Positions 9,113-18,092 of a DNA stretch of 64,000 bases are shown here, piece after piece (within the stretch, counting starts at the first letter, position 1; every line of letters begins with the position of its first letter). Position numbers and translations under genes: made by a program. The DNA is taken from assembly GCF_004321985.1 (NCBI RefSeq), contig NZ_SCQN01000048.1:1-64000 (forward strand), given 5' to 3'. The notes under the pieces were generated by a model. That model had not been told where the DNA came from, did not search any database, and was given only the letters and a program-made list of their open reading frames with translations. This DNA is from Castellaniella sp. (GTDB taxonomy: Bacteria > Pseudomonadota > Gammaproteobacteria > Burkholderiales > Burkholderiaceae_B).

Positions 9113-10087
9113 ATGTTCAGACTCTTGGGTGCGGGGGTTCTCGTCCTGACGCTGGCCGGTTGCGCCACTTCCAGCGGGCCGCAGTGGTGGCGCACGCTGG
9201 CTGGTCTGTCGCCGGTGCCGGGGCATTTCCGCTTCGACTGGCACATGGACGGCGATCCGTCCCTGGCGCCACTACAGGTGTTTGATGACGGGCGGCGGAC
9301 CTGGCTGCAGTATCCCGTGGGCCAACCAGCGCCGGCCGTGTTCGAGCGCACCGCGGGTGGCGACCGGCTGCTGCATCCCGGGCGTGAAGGCGACTACTTG
9401 GTCATCACAGGCGTCCCGACGCGCCTGCTGGTGCGTGGCGGGCAACTGCAGGCACAGATCTGGCGCGAGCCTGGGGTTGATTCTGCTGCGCCGATTCCGG
9501 CATCGGCCGAACATGCACCCGTCACTCTTTCGCCTGTTTCTCCCGCGGCGGTGTCAGCCGCTCCGGCGCAGGCTTTTGTGCCCGTTCCGATAGCGGCTGT
9601 GGCATCGCCCCCGCCAACGGCGCAGGCGCCAGCGCTACTGCCTTCTCCACCACCCCCGCCACCGTCATTGCCGCTACCCCCACCTCCCGTTTCGCTGGCG
9701 CCGGACGTGTCGGTACCAGGCCAGGCTGACATCTCGTCGGTGCGCCGATCGTCCAGCCAGGGCTCTCCCGCTACTGGTCGGCCCCGTTCGCGCGGTTTCT
9801 TCGAGGCCACACCGGCGGATGGCAATATCCGCCGGGTCTTGGGTCGTTGGGCGCGGTCGGCCGGTTGGCTGTTCGAATCGGAGCACTGGGCGGTAGACGT
9901 GGATATTCCGCTGGCGGGTTCCGCAGCCTTCGGTGAAGAGTTCGTTCCCGCCGTCAGGAGCCTGCTGGCAGCCACGGAACTGGGGGATAGGCCGCTGCAG
10001 CCGTGCTTTTACGCCAACCAGGTACTGCGCGTCGTGCCGCTGGCGCAGCGCTGTGATCGCACCCAGGTGCCGGGGGCTTCCTCATGA
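9113..10087 (+). CDS. pilL: Type IVb pilus lipoprotein PilL (TcpQ-like C-terminus)
   Basis: 324 residues. A lipoprotein signal (MFRLLGAGVLVLTLAGC, lipid-modified Cys17) leads to a folded N-terminal part, a long proline-rich linker around residues 150–205, and a C-terminal domain (GRWARSAGWLFESEHWAVDV, then LQPCFYANQVLRVV) resembling the TcpQ domain. TcpQ-type proteins help the pilus secretin assemble in the outer membrane. The ATG at 9113 follows GGGGGTGG. The stop overlaps the pilN start (ATGA). It is the first gene of an R64-like operon. Confidence 0.75.
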   Translation: MFRLLGAGVLVLTLAGCATSSGPQWWRTLAGLSPVPGHFRFDWHMDGDPSLAPLQVFDDGRRTWLQYPVGQPAPAVFERTAGGDRLLHPGREGDYLVITGVPTRLLVRGGQLQAQIWREPGVDSAAPIPASAEHAPVTLSPVSPAAVSAAPAQAFVPVPIAAVASPPPTAQAPALLPSPPPPPPSLPLPPPPVSLAPDVSVPGQADISSVRRSSSQGSPATGRPRSRGFFEATPADGNIRRVLGRWARSAGWLFESEHWAVDVDIPLAGSAAFGEEFVPAVRSLLAATELGDRPLQPCFYANQVLRVVPLAQRCDRTQVPGASS

Positions 10088-11733
10088 ATGCTGGCGGCGC
10101 CTTGGCACGCCGATCGTCTGGCCGCCGGAGTCCGCACGGTCGCAGCCTTCGCTGGCTGGTCCTGGTAGGGGTCTTCGGTGCACTTTCAGGGTGTGCGCTG
10201 GCGGACCGCGTGCGGCAGGCTGCCGCGCGGCACCGCGATGTGGCACAGACCGTAACCCGCAGTCATCAGGAATTTTCCAGCGCAATCACGGATCCGGATC
10301 TGCGCCGTGCCGCCCAGCAGGTCGACAAGCCCTGGATTGCCGGCCGCGCGCAGCCGCTGGAGCGTGAGCTCAGCCTCCCGCCCGCGCTGCGTGCGAATGT
10401 GCAGACCACGCTGCTGTTTGCGGATGGCACCGACGATTTGCGCAGGATTGCACGGCGTATCGCCACCGTTACCGGGATCCCGGTTCGGGTGCAGCCGGAT
10501 GCGCTGTTGCCAGACAACCATTTCCTGCCGCGCCTGGCCGGGCAAATGGGCCATGGGCAACAGGTTTTGGCAGACAGCGAACAGCCGTTTGATCTGGCGC
10601 CGGGGCCAGCGCCGCTGCCACAGATCCTGGATCGCCTGGCAGCGCACCGGGGCATCCGCTGGCGCCATGGTCCGGACGGGATCGAGTTCTTCCGGACTGA
10701 AACGCGCGTCTTCAATGTCCAGGCGCTGACGTTGGACGCCCGGGCGCAGGCTTCGTTGGGCCTGGGGCGCAATCAGACGGAGGGTGGCTTCATCAGTGCC
10801 TCCAGCACGCGTCTGTCGGGTAGCGACCAGGACGTGATGAAATCCATCCGGGCGCGTATTGAGCCCTTCCTCTCGCGCTCGGGCGTGCTGGTAGCCGAGC
10901 CCGGAGCCAGTTCCTCGGTCGTGGTCACCGACACGCCGGAAGTCCTGGCGCGGATCGGCCGGTATCTGGAACAAGAGAACCGGGCGCTCACCCGGCGGGT
11001 GCGGCTGGTTTTCGAGGAACTGACCGTGGCCTTGAGTGAGCAGGCTCACGCCAGTCTGGACTGGAACCTGGTCTTCTCCGGCGCGCGCCTCGCCGCCGGC
11101 TTGACGGTACCGGCGCTGGCCACTGGTCCGGCCGGCCGGCTGGCCGTTGGTGTGACCCGGGGTCCGATGTCCGGCAGCGAGGCAGTCATCCAGGCGCTGG
11201 GCGAGTCTGTACGATTGGTCCGGCGCAGCAGCGTGCCAATGCTGACATTGAGCCGGCGACCTGTCACGCACGCTGTGCGTACCACATTTTCGTATATCGA
11301 TCGGGTGGAAACCACTCCCGTGGTTGGTGCCACCGGCCTGGCGGTCCCGGCGGTATCCGTCAACCAGAAGGAAGAGACCGTAGGGTCCTTGCTTACCTTG
11401 GTGCCGGATGCCCAGGAAGACGGTCAGATTTTGCTGTCGCTGGCCTACGACAACACGGTAGCGCAGCCACTGAAGACCGTGACCTTCGGTGACAAATCGA
11501 ATCCGCTGCAGTTGCAGCAGCTCACCGTAGAGGGCAACGGTACTGTCCAGCAGCTTGCCTTGCAGCCCGGCCAGCCTCTGGTGGTATCTGGGTTCGAGCG
11601 GCGCCAGTCCGAGTCGGCCGAGCGGCGCTTGAACCCGGGGTTACCAGCGATTCTGGGGGGCGGCAATGCGCTCAACGAGCAGCGGCTGGCCACGATCCTG
11701 ATCATCACGGCACAGGTCGAGGAGGGCCCCTGA
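10084..11733 (+). CDS. pilN: Type IVb pilus outer-membrane secretin lipoprotein PilN
   Basis: 549 residues. A basic N-terminal stretch and hydrophobic segment end in the lipobox LSGC (Cys37). An N1-like domain follows (SGVLVAEPGASSSVVVTDTPEVLARIGRYLE), then the secretin core (RRVRLVFEELTVALSEQA; a TTFSYIDRVETTPV segment; VGSLLTLVPDAQEDGQILLSL). R64 PilN forms the gated outer-membrane ring through which the pilus exits. Length fits R64 PilN (about 560). It overlaps pilL by four bases and is followed three bases later by pilO. Confidence 0.85.
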   Translation: MNAGGALARRSSGRRSPHGRSLRWLVLVGVFGALSGCALADRVRQAAARHRDVAQTVTRSHQEFSSAITDPDLRRAAQQVDKPWIAGRAQPLERELSLPPALRANVQTTLLFADGTDDLRRIARRIATVTGIPVRVQPDALLPDNHFLPRLAGQMGHGQQVLADSEQPFDLAPGPAPLPQILDRLAAHRGIRWRHGPDGIEFFRTETRVFNVQALTLDARAQASLGLGRNQTEGGFISASSTRLSGSDQDVMKSIRARIEPFLSRSGVLVAEPGASSSVVVTDTPEVLARIGRYLEQENRALTRRVRLVFEELTVALSEQAHASLDWNLVFSGARLAAGLTVPALATGPAGRLAVGVTRGPMSGSEAVIQALGESVRLVRRSSVPMLTLSRRPVTHAVRTTFSYIDRVETTPVVGATGLAVPAVSVNQKEETVGSLLTLVPDAQEDGQILLSLAYDNTVAQPLKTVTFGDKSNPLQLQQLTVEGNGTVQQLALQPGQPLVVSGFERRQSESAERRLNPGLPAILGGGNALNEQRLATILIITAQVEEGP

Positions 11734-11736
11734 CCC

Positions 11737-13011
11737 ATGCAGCTCTCGCGCGTCATTCAGGTCGGCGATGTATCTCTGGTGTTCGGACTGGATTGGGTTC
11801 CGCTGCTGGGCGACGAAGGCCGGGCGGCCGACGTCGCTGGCCGCCATGGGGCCAGTCACTTGGCACTGTCTGGCAATCCGCCCGCAGCGCTCGGAATGGC
11901 CATGGACCTGTCGCGCCGGTCCACCTATTGGTCGGCAGCCGTCCTCATGGCTTCCCAGCACCCGATCGGAACCGTCGTGCGGGTAATTTCGCTGGAGGAG
12001 GGCGTCTGGCATGTGCTGGCCTGTCACGAAGGCGTTGCCCTGGTCCGCGCGGATCGTAGTTATCTCGATCATGCGCTCGCCCGTCAGGCGGTCGAGGTAC
12101 TGCGCATGAGTTATCCGCATCTGTCACTTCACGAGGATTCGCTGTCGGGGAGCGCAGAAGACGGACGCACAACCGGTTTGCAGGATTTGGCGAAACTGTC
12201 GGCCTCAATACCGCCTCTGCAGCGGGTCCGTCGGCGTGCGGTCAGGTGGGTGGTGCTGGCCCTGTTAGCGTTGGTCGCCGCCGTGTTCACGGCTGGATTC
12301 TGGCGGGCAGCGTCGCCACTCGCACCGCCGCTGCCGACTGCCCAGGCCGCGTGGACGCTGGCGCTGGATCAGACCCTTGCCCGTCAGCCGGTTCACGGTC
12401 CTGCCGGCACCCGGGATCTTTTGCAGGCCCTGTATCGTCAACCCGTTCATCTGGCGGGCTGGCGGCTGCAATCCCTCCGATGCGAGCCGGGATCTGAAAG
12501 TCTCCGCTGGCGCTGTGTGGGCGATTATCGGCGCGACCATGCTGCAGCCGACAATCGAGGCCTGTTGGCGGCTGCTCCCGCTGATTGGCAGCTTGATTTT
12601 CCGTCCATCGATCGGGCGCGGAGCCGGTGGCCGCTGACCCCGGCAGCCATGCCGGTGCAGCTCGACAAGCTTCCGGCCAGTAGGATACTCGCCCGGGACT
12701 GGGTGAGCGCCCTGCAGGGGATCCTCCCCGCGTTCTCGAAGATTCAGGTCGAGCCCCCGCGCCCACTCGCCATCTCCGTGCCCCGCGATGCGCATGGCCA
12801 TGAACTTCCGCGCCCCGCCGATCTGCCGGCACTGGCCACCCGTGCCCTGCAGGTTCAGGGACCTCTGCAGTCCGCCTCGCTGCTGGTGCCCTTGGCGCAG
12901 GCGGTGTCCTGGCGCAGGGTCAGCTTGACCTTCACACCCGGCGCTCGCACCGGTGTGCGTGACAGCCGACTGATTTTGCACCTGGAGGGAATGGCCTATG
13001 AAGGCATATGA
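11737..13011 (+). CDS. pilO: Type IVb pilus accessory protein PilO
   Basis: 424 residues with one clear membrane segment (VRWVVLALLALVAAVFTAGFW, about residues 168–188) dividing a cytoplasmic N-terminal half from a periplasmic C-terminal half. It occupies the pilO position between secretin and PilP as in R64, and size and topology agree with that family (about 430 residues). It is thought to form part of the inner-membrane platform linking the ATPase side to the secretin. No catalytic motif is visible; the name rests mainly on synteny plus topology. Confidence 0.7.
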   Translation: MQLSRVIQVGDVSLVFGLDWVPLLGDEGRAADVAGRHGASHLALSGNPPAALGMAMDLSRRSTYWSAAVLMASQHPIGTVVRVISLEEGVWHVLACHEGVALVRADRSYLDHALARQAVEVLRMSYPHLSLHEDSLSGSAEDGRTTGLQDLAKLSASIPPLQRVRRRAVRWVVLALLALVAAVFTAGFWRAASPLAPPLPTAQAAWTLALDQTLARQPVHGPAGTRDLLQALYRQPVHLAGWRLQSLRCEPGSESLRWRCVGDYRRDHAAADNRGLLAAAPADWQLDFPSIDRARSRWPLTPAAMPVQLDKLPASRILARDWVSALQGILPAFSKIQVEPPRPLAISVPRDAHGHELPRPADLPALATRALQVQGPLQSASLLVPLAQAVSWRRVSLTFTPGARTGVRDSRLILHLEGMAYEGI

Positions 13012-13501
13012 CCTGCTCCGCCAATGGCCGTGCGTGGGGCACTGGCGCCGCTGGTTCCGATCTGCGCGAGCCGCAACAGTCTTTCTGGTGGTCGCCAGCT
13101 GCCTTGCCGGTGCTGCGGGAGCCCAGTCGGACGAAGACTGGGAGACCCTGTCCGTTCGCGAGCTCATGCAGCAGGACTTGCGGCAGGCACTGGATGAGGT
13201 CGCGCGTTCCAGCCCCTCAGGATCAGGTGGCGGGGCGCGCCCCACACCCGCACCGGTTCGTCCGTTGCTTGCCCCGCGTCTGGTGGCATTGTATGGGGTG
13301 GGCCGCGCGCTGATGGCCGAGGTTCAGGTAGGACGTGACTCGTATCTGTATGTTCGCGGGCAGGCCTATCCCGCAGGACACGCGGGCGACCGGACGGTCT
13401 ATCAGTTGCGCGGCATGAATGGCGCGTGTATCCAGCTCGAGCGGGGCGAAGATCGGCATTCCCTGTGCCTGCGCATGCTGCTGGGCGAGGTGCAGCCATG
13501 A
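12998..13501 (+). CDS. pilP: Type IVb pilus biogenesis protein PilP
   Basis: 167 residues. A Sec-type signal with a longish N-terminus (TVFLVVASCLAGAAGAQ) is followed by a small periplasmic domain containing VALYGVGRALMAEVQVG and two cysteines in the last third. PilP proteins of R64-type systems are small periplasmic connectors of the pilus machine. The gene overlaps pilO by 14 bases and pilQ by 4, which indicates translational coupling. Identity is from position, size and signal peptide together. Confidence 0.7.
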   Translation: MKAYDLLRQWPCVGHWRRWFRSARAATVFLVVASCLAGAAGAQSDEDWETLSVRELMQQDLRQALDEVARSSPSGSGGGARPTPAPVRPLLAPRLVALYGVGRALMAEVQVGRDSYLYVRGQAYPAGHAGDRTVYQLRGMNGACIQLERGEDRHSLCLRMLLGEVQP

Positions 13502-15204
13502 AGGCACCGGTGTCCTCCTGGCTGCTGGCCGAACCGCCCGCACCGTTCAATCCGGCGCTCGCCGGCGCGATTGACCATCCCGAGCAGATTGCGGCGCTGC
13601 AGCCTGCCGTGCGCCGGTTGCTGCTCCGGCCCCTGGGGATGTCGACGCTGGCCGACCGGTTCTGTCCGGTGGAACGCGAGGACGGCACGGTTACGCTCTT
13701 CACACGTGCCGAGCATGTGGGCGGCGATCAGGCCGAAGCGCTGTTGCGCCGGATCAGGGATGCAGGCCATCGGCTGTCGGCGCCGGATCGCTACGTGCTG
13801 CCGGCTGCGCTGCTCTTGAGTCTGTCGCGCGGCGAGGACAGGGCTTGGCTATCAGGATCGGCCGCGCCTGCAGCGGACCGGACGCCCACGGCGCTGTCAG
13901 GAGTCTTCCAGGATTTGCTGGAGTGGGGTGTGCGCCATGGGGCGACCGACCTGCATCTGAACGTGGACAGGAGCGCACCACAATCCGAGGTGCGCTATAC
14001 GGTTGCGGGTCGATATGTGGCGCCTGAACGCTTCCGTCACATGCCGACCGACCTGCTCATGGACATGCTGTCGGTCGTGTGGATGGACATCCAGGGTGGC
14101 AACGGCGCAGTCTTCGACCCGCTGATCGAACAGCAGGGTAGTTTGCTACGCCGTGCCGAGGGCCGGGACCTGCTGTTGCGTTGGGCCTCCCTGGCTTCGG
14201 ATCGCGGGCCCAGCGTGTGCCTTCGCATCCTCGAACGCGATGCCGGCCTGCGTGCCGTGACGCTGCAGGCGCTGGGGTACCAGGCACGTCATGTCGCGCA
14301 GTTCGAGCGCGTCCTGTGCGCGGAGGGCGGCGCAGTGGTGCTGGCCGGTACGGTGGGTTCGGGAAAGTCGACGACGCTGGCCACCGTGGTCCGCAGCCTG
14401 CCCGATCACCGCAAGATCATCACGCTGGAGGAGCCGGTGGAATACCGCATTGACGGTGCCATCCAGAACACCATTTCGCGGGATCTGGACCGTCAGGCGC
14501 ACGATCGCTACGCCACCAAGCTGCGCACACTCAAGCGGTCGGCCATGTCCGATGTCTTGCTTGGTGAGATCCGTGACGCCGAAAGCGGGCTGGCCTTCAT
14601 GGACCTGGCGGGATCGGGGGTGAACGTCTACACCACGGTGCATGCTCCCTCGGCTCGCGCGATCGTCGATCGATTGGCGTCCCGGTTTGTCGGGGTACCC
14701 CGGGATTTTCTGGAAACACCTGGGGTACTGAAGCTGCTGGTATTCCAGGTGCTGCTCCCACGCCTGTGTCCGGCATGTGCCAGTGAGGCCGCACCGGGCG
14801 AACTCGCACGCCAGCAGGGTGGCAATCCGGACCATTGGCGTACCTGGCTGGGCTGGATTGAACACTGCTGGCACATCACCCCAGAAAAACTGCGCTTGCG
14901 CAACCCCGCCGGTTGCCCAAGCTGCCGGCGACCACAGTTGCCCGAGCTGGCGGGTTACGAGGGGCGTACTGTCGCTGCCGAATTGCGCGAGCCCGGCCTC
15001 TGGGCAACCGACGCGGCAGATGATCCCTATCGCCCGGATCGCATCGATAGCGCCATGGCGCACGCCATGGAGAAGGTTGCTGCCGGGCTGATCGATCCGC
15101 GCGATGTTGAACCCCGTTTCATGGCGTTTGAAACGCTGGCGCTGCGCCTCCGGTCGCGTCGGTCGCTCCACGGCGGGCTGCGGCTCGCAGGAGGTGCCCG
15201 GTGA
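13498..15204 (+). CDS. pilQ: Type IVb pilus assembly ATPase PilQ (GspE/PilB family)
   Basis: 568 residues, the cytoplasmic motor for pilus polymerisation. Walker A is GTVGSGKST with Lys290. The Asp box reads KIITLEEPVEYRI, the Walker B region DVLLGEIRDAES, and the His box TTVHAPSA. A tetracysteine zinc motif follows (CPAC, then CPSC), as in PilB/GspE enzymes. The ATG at 13498 overlaps the pilP stop (ATGA) and gives a protein close to R64 PilQ (about 520); a longer in-frame start would lie entirely within pilP. No retraction ATPase is encoded nearby, as is usual for R64-type pili. Confidence 0.9.
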   Translation: MKAPVSSWLLAEPPAPFNPALAGAIDHPEQIAALQPAVRRLLLRPLGMSTLADRFCPVEREDGTVTLFTRAEHVGGDQAEALLRRIRDAGHRLSAPDRYVLPAALLLSLSRGEDRAWLSGSAAPAADRTPTALSGVFQDLLEWGVRHGATDLHLNVDRSAPQSEVRYTVAGRYVAPERFRHMPTDLLMDMLSVVWMDIQGGNGAVFDPLIEQQGSLLRRAEGRDLLLRWASLASDRGPSVCLRILERDAGLRAVTLQALGYQARHVAQFERVLCAEGGAVVLAGTVGSGKSTTLATVVRSLPDHRKIITLEEPVEYRIDGAIQNTISRDLDRQAHDRYATKLRTLKRSAMSDVLLGEIRDAESGLAFMDLAGSGVNVYTTVHAPSARAIVDRLASRFVGVPRDFLETPGVLKLLVFQVLLPRLCPACASEAAPGELARQQGGNPDHWRTWLGWIEHCWHITPEKLRLRNPAGCPSCRRPQLPELAGYEGRTVAAELREPGLWATDAADDPYRPDRIDSAMAHAMEKVAAGLIDPRDVEPRFMAFETLALRLRSRRSLHGGLRLAGGAR

Positions 15205-16313
15205 CTGATTCGGTTCATTGGCGCGACCTGGAATTGCGTTTGGACGCCTGGCGCTTCGCCAGCCGGCGTGCCGATTATTTCGAGTACCTGCACGCCGTAC
15301 TGCAGGGTGCCGGCGGGCGGCTGACGATCCGCGAGCTTTTTGATCGCGATGCGCTGCGTCATGGCCCGCGAACGGTGCGCGGACGGCTGTCGCGCGCCTG
15401 GTCTCGGGCCTGCGAGGCGAGTGGAGGCGACTTGTACGGAACCTGGCTGGGCAGCCTTCCGGTCGATGAGCTGGCTTTGATTCGTGCCGCACAAGCGCAT
15501 GGCAATGCGCGGCTGCTGGCCTGCTTCCATGCGCTGGCTGGCCACCTGAACCTGCTCATGGCGGCACAGCGGCTGCTCTGGGCCTCGCTGGGTGTAGCGG
15601 CGGTAGCCGCAGGGGTTGCCAGCCTGTTGGTGCTGGCCCTGCCGGCGTGGACGGTTCCTGCCTTGCAGCAGGCCTTCCAGGGCCTGCCGCCAGAGTATCT
15701 GAGGGGCCAGGCTAGGGCTCTGTTTGCGGTGGCCGGCTGGCTACGGGACTGGGGGCTGGTGCTGCCCGTGTCGGTGGCCGGGGCGACTGGCTGGCTGGTG
15801 TACGCCTTGCCTCGTGCGCGTGGTGACTGGCGGCGACGTCTGGACCAGTATGGCCCGTGGAAACTCTATCGCCAGGTCCAGGCCCTGCGCCTGCTGGCTT
15901 TGGTGGCCATCCTGCTGCAGCCCGGGACAGGCGGATCGCATCAGTTGCGACCGGTGGTGGCACTGTTCCTGGGTCAGGCCAGCCCCTGGCTGTCCATGTA
16001 CCTGCAGCGCATCGTCCGGCGGATCGATCACGGACTGGCGGGTGCCGCCGCCTTCGATACCGGCTTGCTGGATCCCGATCTGTATTGGTATCTGGAGGAC
16101 ATGACGCTTGCCTGCGGGCTGCCTGAAGCGCTGCGCATGACACATGCACGCATGGCACGCGTCTGGCTGTCGCGCATCCGGTTGCAGGCGCAGACGCTGC
16201 GCTGGCTGGTGTTGCTGTGCGGGTTGGCGGTCGTGCTGGGCATCGGCCTTTGGCACTACGCCGCCATCGACGAACTCAGGCGCAGCTGGATGATGTTTCA
16301 CGCCGGCCAATGA
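15201..16313 (+). CDS. pilR: Type IVb pilus inner-membrane platform protein PilR (GspF/TadC family)
   Basis: 370 residues. Three hydrophobic stretches are seen: LLWASLGVAAVAAGVASLLV, WGLVLPVSVAGATGWLVYAL and LRWLVLLCGLAVVLGIGLWH. A helical cytoplasmic domain precedes the first, and another lies between the second and third. This is the GspF-fold polytopic protein that couples the ATPase to pilin extraction. The start is GTG at 15201, overlapping the pilQ stop (GTGA). Length agrees with R64 PilR (about 365). Confidence 0.85.
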   Translation: MTDSVHWRDLELRLDAWRFASRRADYFEYLHAVLQGAGGRLTIRELFDRDALRHGPRTVRGRLSRAWSRACEASGGDLYGTWLGSLPVDELALIRAAQAHGNARLLACFHALAGHLNLLMAAQRLLWASLGVAAVAAGVASLLVLALPAWTVPALQQAFQGLPPEYLRGQARALFAVAGWLRDWGLVLPVSVAGATGWLVYALPRARGDWRRRLDQYGPWKLYRQVQALRLLALVAILLQPGTGGSHQLRPVVALFLGQASPWLSMYLQRIVRRIDHGLAGAAAFDTGLLDPDLYWYLEDMTLACGLPEALRMTHARMARVWLSRIRLQAQTLRWLVLLCGLAVVLGIGLWHYAAIDELRRSWMMFHAGQ

Positions 16314-16353
16314 GGGACGGCGGTTTGGGCCGGAAAGCCGGCAAGGGGGAACC

Positions 16354-16935
16354 ATGCAAGTCAGACAGCGACAGAACGGGAGGCGGTCCGCCATGCGGCG
16401 GGATCAGCGAGGATTTTCGCTCATCGAAGTCTCCATCGTCACGGCCATCGTGCTGCTCATTGCAGTCATCGGGATTCCGGCCATTGGCGGTTATGTGATG
16501 GAGAACAAGGTTCCAAAGGTCGGCCAGGAACTGGCCCGATTCGTCATGCACACGCGCGTCAATGCCGGGACTTCGGGCGAGGCGCCCTACGATGGCATCA
16601 GTACCCAGAACCTGGCCGCGTTGGTGGCCGATTCCACCGTGCTGACCATGACGACAGATGGTTCCGTGCTGCATGGCCTGGGTAGTGGCGGATCGGTCGA
16701 GATTGAACCGACAGACGGAGGCACCGGCTTTTTGCTGCGTCTGCGGCAGGTCAACCATGTGGCCTGCCCGTCCATCGCTTCAGTCCTGCAGCGTGTGGCC
16801 GACCGCATCATCGTCAGTTCGGATGCCGGGCCGGCACAGACGGTGAAGGACGCCAACATCGTCTATAGCGCGCTGGCGGCCGAGTCGGCCTGCACCAAGG
16901 GAGACGTCAATCAGTTCGTGTTTCATGTCCACTAG
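16354..16935 (+). CDS. pilS: Type IVb major prepilin PilS
   Basis: 193 residues. Prepilin cleavage should fall after Gly20 in DQRG, giving a mature protein starting FSLIEVSIVTAIVLLIAVIG with Glu at position 5, the hallmark needed for polymerisation. The 20-residue leader and about 173-residue mature form are type IVb in size. Two cysteines in the C-terminal half (HVACPS and SACTKG) could form the D-region disulfide. AGGGGGAA precedes the ATG. The gene is separated from pilR by 40 bases and overlaps pilV by 11. Confidence 0.9.
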   Translation: MQVRQRQNGRRSAMRRDQRGFSLIEVSIVTAIVLLIAVIGIPAIGGYVMENKVPKVGQELARFVMHTRVNAGTSGEAPYDGISTQNLAALVADSTVLTMTTDGSVLHGLGSGGSVEIEPTDGGTGFLLRLRQVNHVACPSIASVLQRVADRIIVSSDAGPAQTVKDANIVYSALAAESACTKGDVNQFVFHVH

Positions 16936-18037
16936 CCGGGTGTGCGTTCTGCCGGGCTGCCGGCTGTCGGGTGTGGCTGGCGCGGCCCACTCCGCGCAGC
17001 GTGGAATGCTGCTCGTTGAACTCATGATCGTGGCGGCTGTAGCCCTGGCTCTGGCCGTCTGGGGCAGCCATGAGTGGGCCGAGCGCACGCGCGTCCTGCA
17101 GGCCCGCAGCCTGGCCGCCTGGATGGGGACGGCGCGGGACGCCGTTCAGGCCTATCTGTCGCAGGAGTCTGCCCGTCTTGCCCAGGGGCTCGCCGCCGAC
17201 GGGTCGGCCGGCGGATCCCTGTCAGCGCCCGGCTGGCAGGATCTTCAGGCGCAGGGGTTCCTGCCCGGGGGTTGGCAGGCGCGCGGCCCGATGGGCCATG
17301 AGCTGGGGCTGCATCTCTGGCAAAGCGGTGATTGTGTGGGCGAGACCTGCCGCCTGAATGCACTGGTGTACACGCGCAGCGCCCTGCTGCGCCGCTCCGG
17401 TCAGTTCGACACTGCGTTGGTGGCTGAGTGGCTGCTGGCGGCTGACGGGCGCGGGCTCGTGTTGTGGCCGCACAAGCCCGACGTGTTCAGCGGCGCAGGC
17501 GAACGGGTTCCTTTACCGGTAGGCGGTCCGGCGCAATGGGTGCCGGGGACGGTTGCTCTCTTTGTGGCGCAGGCGGTCGTGCGCGAAGCGGCCGCTGGAG
17601 GCGGCGGTTCGAGTGAAACAGAGGACTTCCTGCGGGTGCGGGACACGCGTGATCCCGACTTCCAGAATGGGGTGACTGCCGCAGGCGAGGTGCGCAGCGG
17701 TACCCGTGTGGTCGCACGCGAGAGCATCGTGCTCGAAGACGGCTGGAAGGGTGGGACCGCTTGCCCGATCGAGGGGGCGGTGGGACGGGATCAAAACTAT
17801 GCCGGCGTCCTGATCTGTCGTCAGGGCAAGTGGAACTTGGTGGCTCGGGCGACCGGCGGTGGCTACATGTTGAACAGCCGCCGAGGATGCAAAAATATCC
17901 TGGGTACGCCCACGCCCAATCCTTACACTGGGGAATGCCTGTGTCCGGCGGGGTTCTCGGTCCTGCAGGTCTCCGAGAGCGGTTCCATGACTGCGCCCGA
18001 AGGGCTCACCATGGGGTATTTGTGCATTCCGAACTGA
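16925..18037 (+). CDS. pilV: Minor pilin / tip adhesin PilV with a single fixed C-terminus
   Basis: 370 residues. After a 27-residue leader ending AQRG comes a class III prepilin helix, MLLVELMIVAAVALALAVWG (Glu5 kept). A long variable body follows. The C-terminal domain has six cysteines, beginning CPIEGAVGRDQNYAG and continuing LICRQGKW, which resembles the C-x-x-G-x-x-G-x-D…G-x-L-x-C-x-x-G-x-W pattern of PilV tips. In R64 this end is switched by a shufflon. I see no second pilV 3' segment, no 19-bp recombination repeats and no rci recombinase after it. It closes the operon. Confidence 0.8.
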   Translation: MSTSRVCVLPGCRLSGVAGAAHSAQRGMLLVELMIVAAVALALAVWGSHEWAERTRVLQARSLAAWMGTARDAVQAYLSQESARLAQGLAADGSAGGSLSAPGWQDLQAQGFLPGGWQARGPMGHELGLHLWQSGDCVGETCRLNALVYTRSALLRRSGQFDTALVAEWLLAADGRGLVLWPHKPDVFSGAGERVPLPVGGPAQWVPGTVALFVAQAVVREAAAGGGGSSETEDFLRVRDTRDPDFQNGVTAAGEVRSGTRVVARESIVLEDGWKGGTACPIEGAVGRDQNYAGVLICRQGKWNLVARATGGGYMLNSRRGCKNILGTPTPNPYTGECLCPAGFSVLQVSESGSMTAPEGLTMGYLCIPN

Positions 18038-18042
18038 AAGCA

Positions 18043-18079
18043 GGGCCCCGTTGGCCGCGTGAGCGGCCGGTGCGGTCCC
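18043..18079. terminator. Hairpin between convergent pilV and puuD
   Basis: An imperfect stem runs from GGGCCCC to GGTCCC around the perfect core GGCCGC-GTGA-GCGGCC (18054–18069). Position between two convergent stops suggests a bidirectional terminator; the T-run is poor. Confidence 0.45.
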
Positions 18080-18092
18080 TTTGCCACCTACG

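Noticed and set aside
17750-18090. Possible shufflon downstream of pilV
   Set aside because: No inverted 19-base repeats, no alternative cassette and no recombinase gene; the convergent puuD follows within 60 bases.
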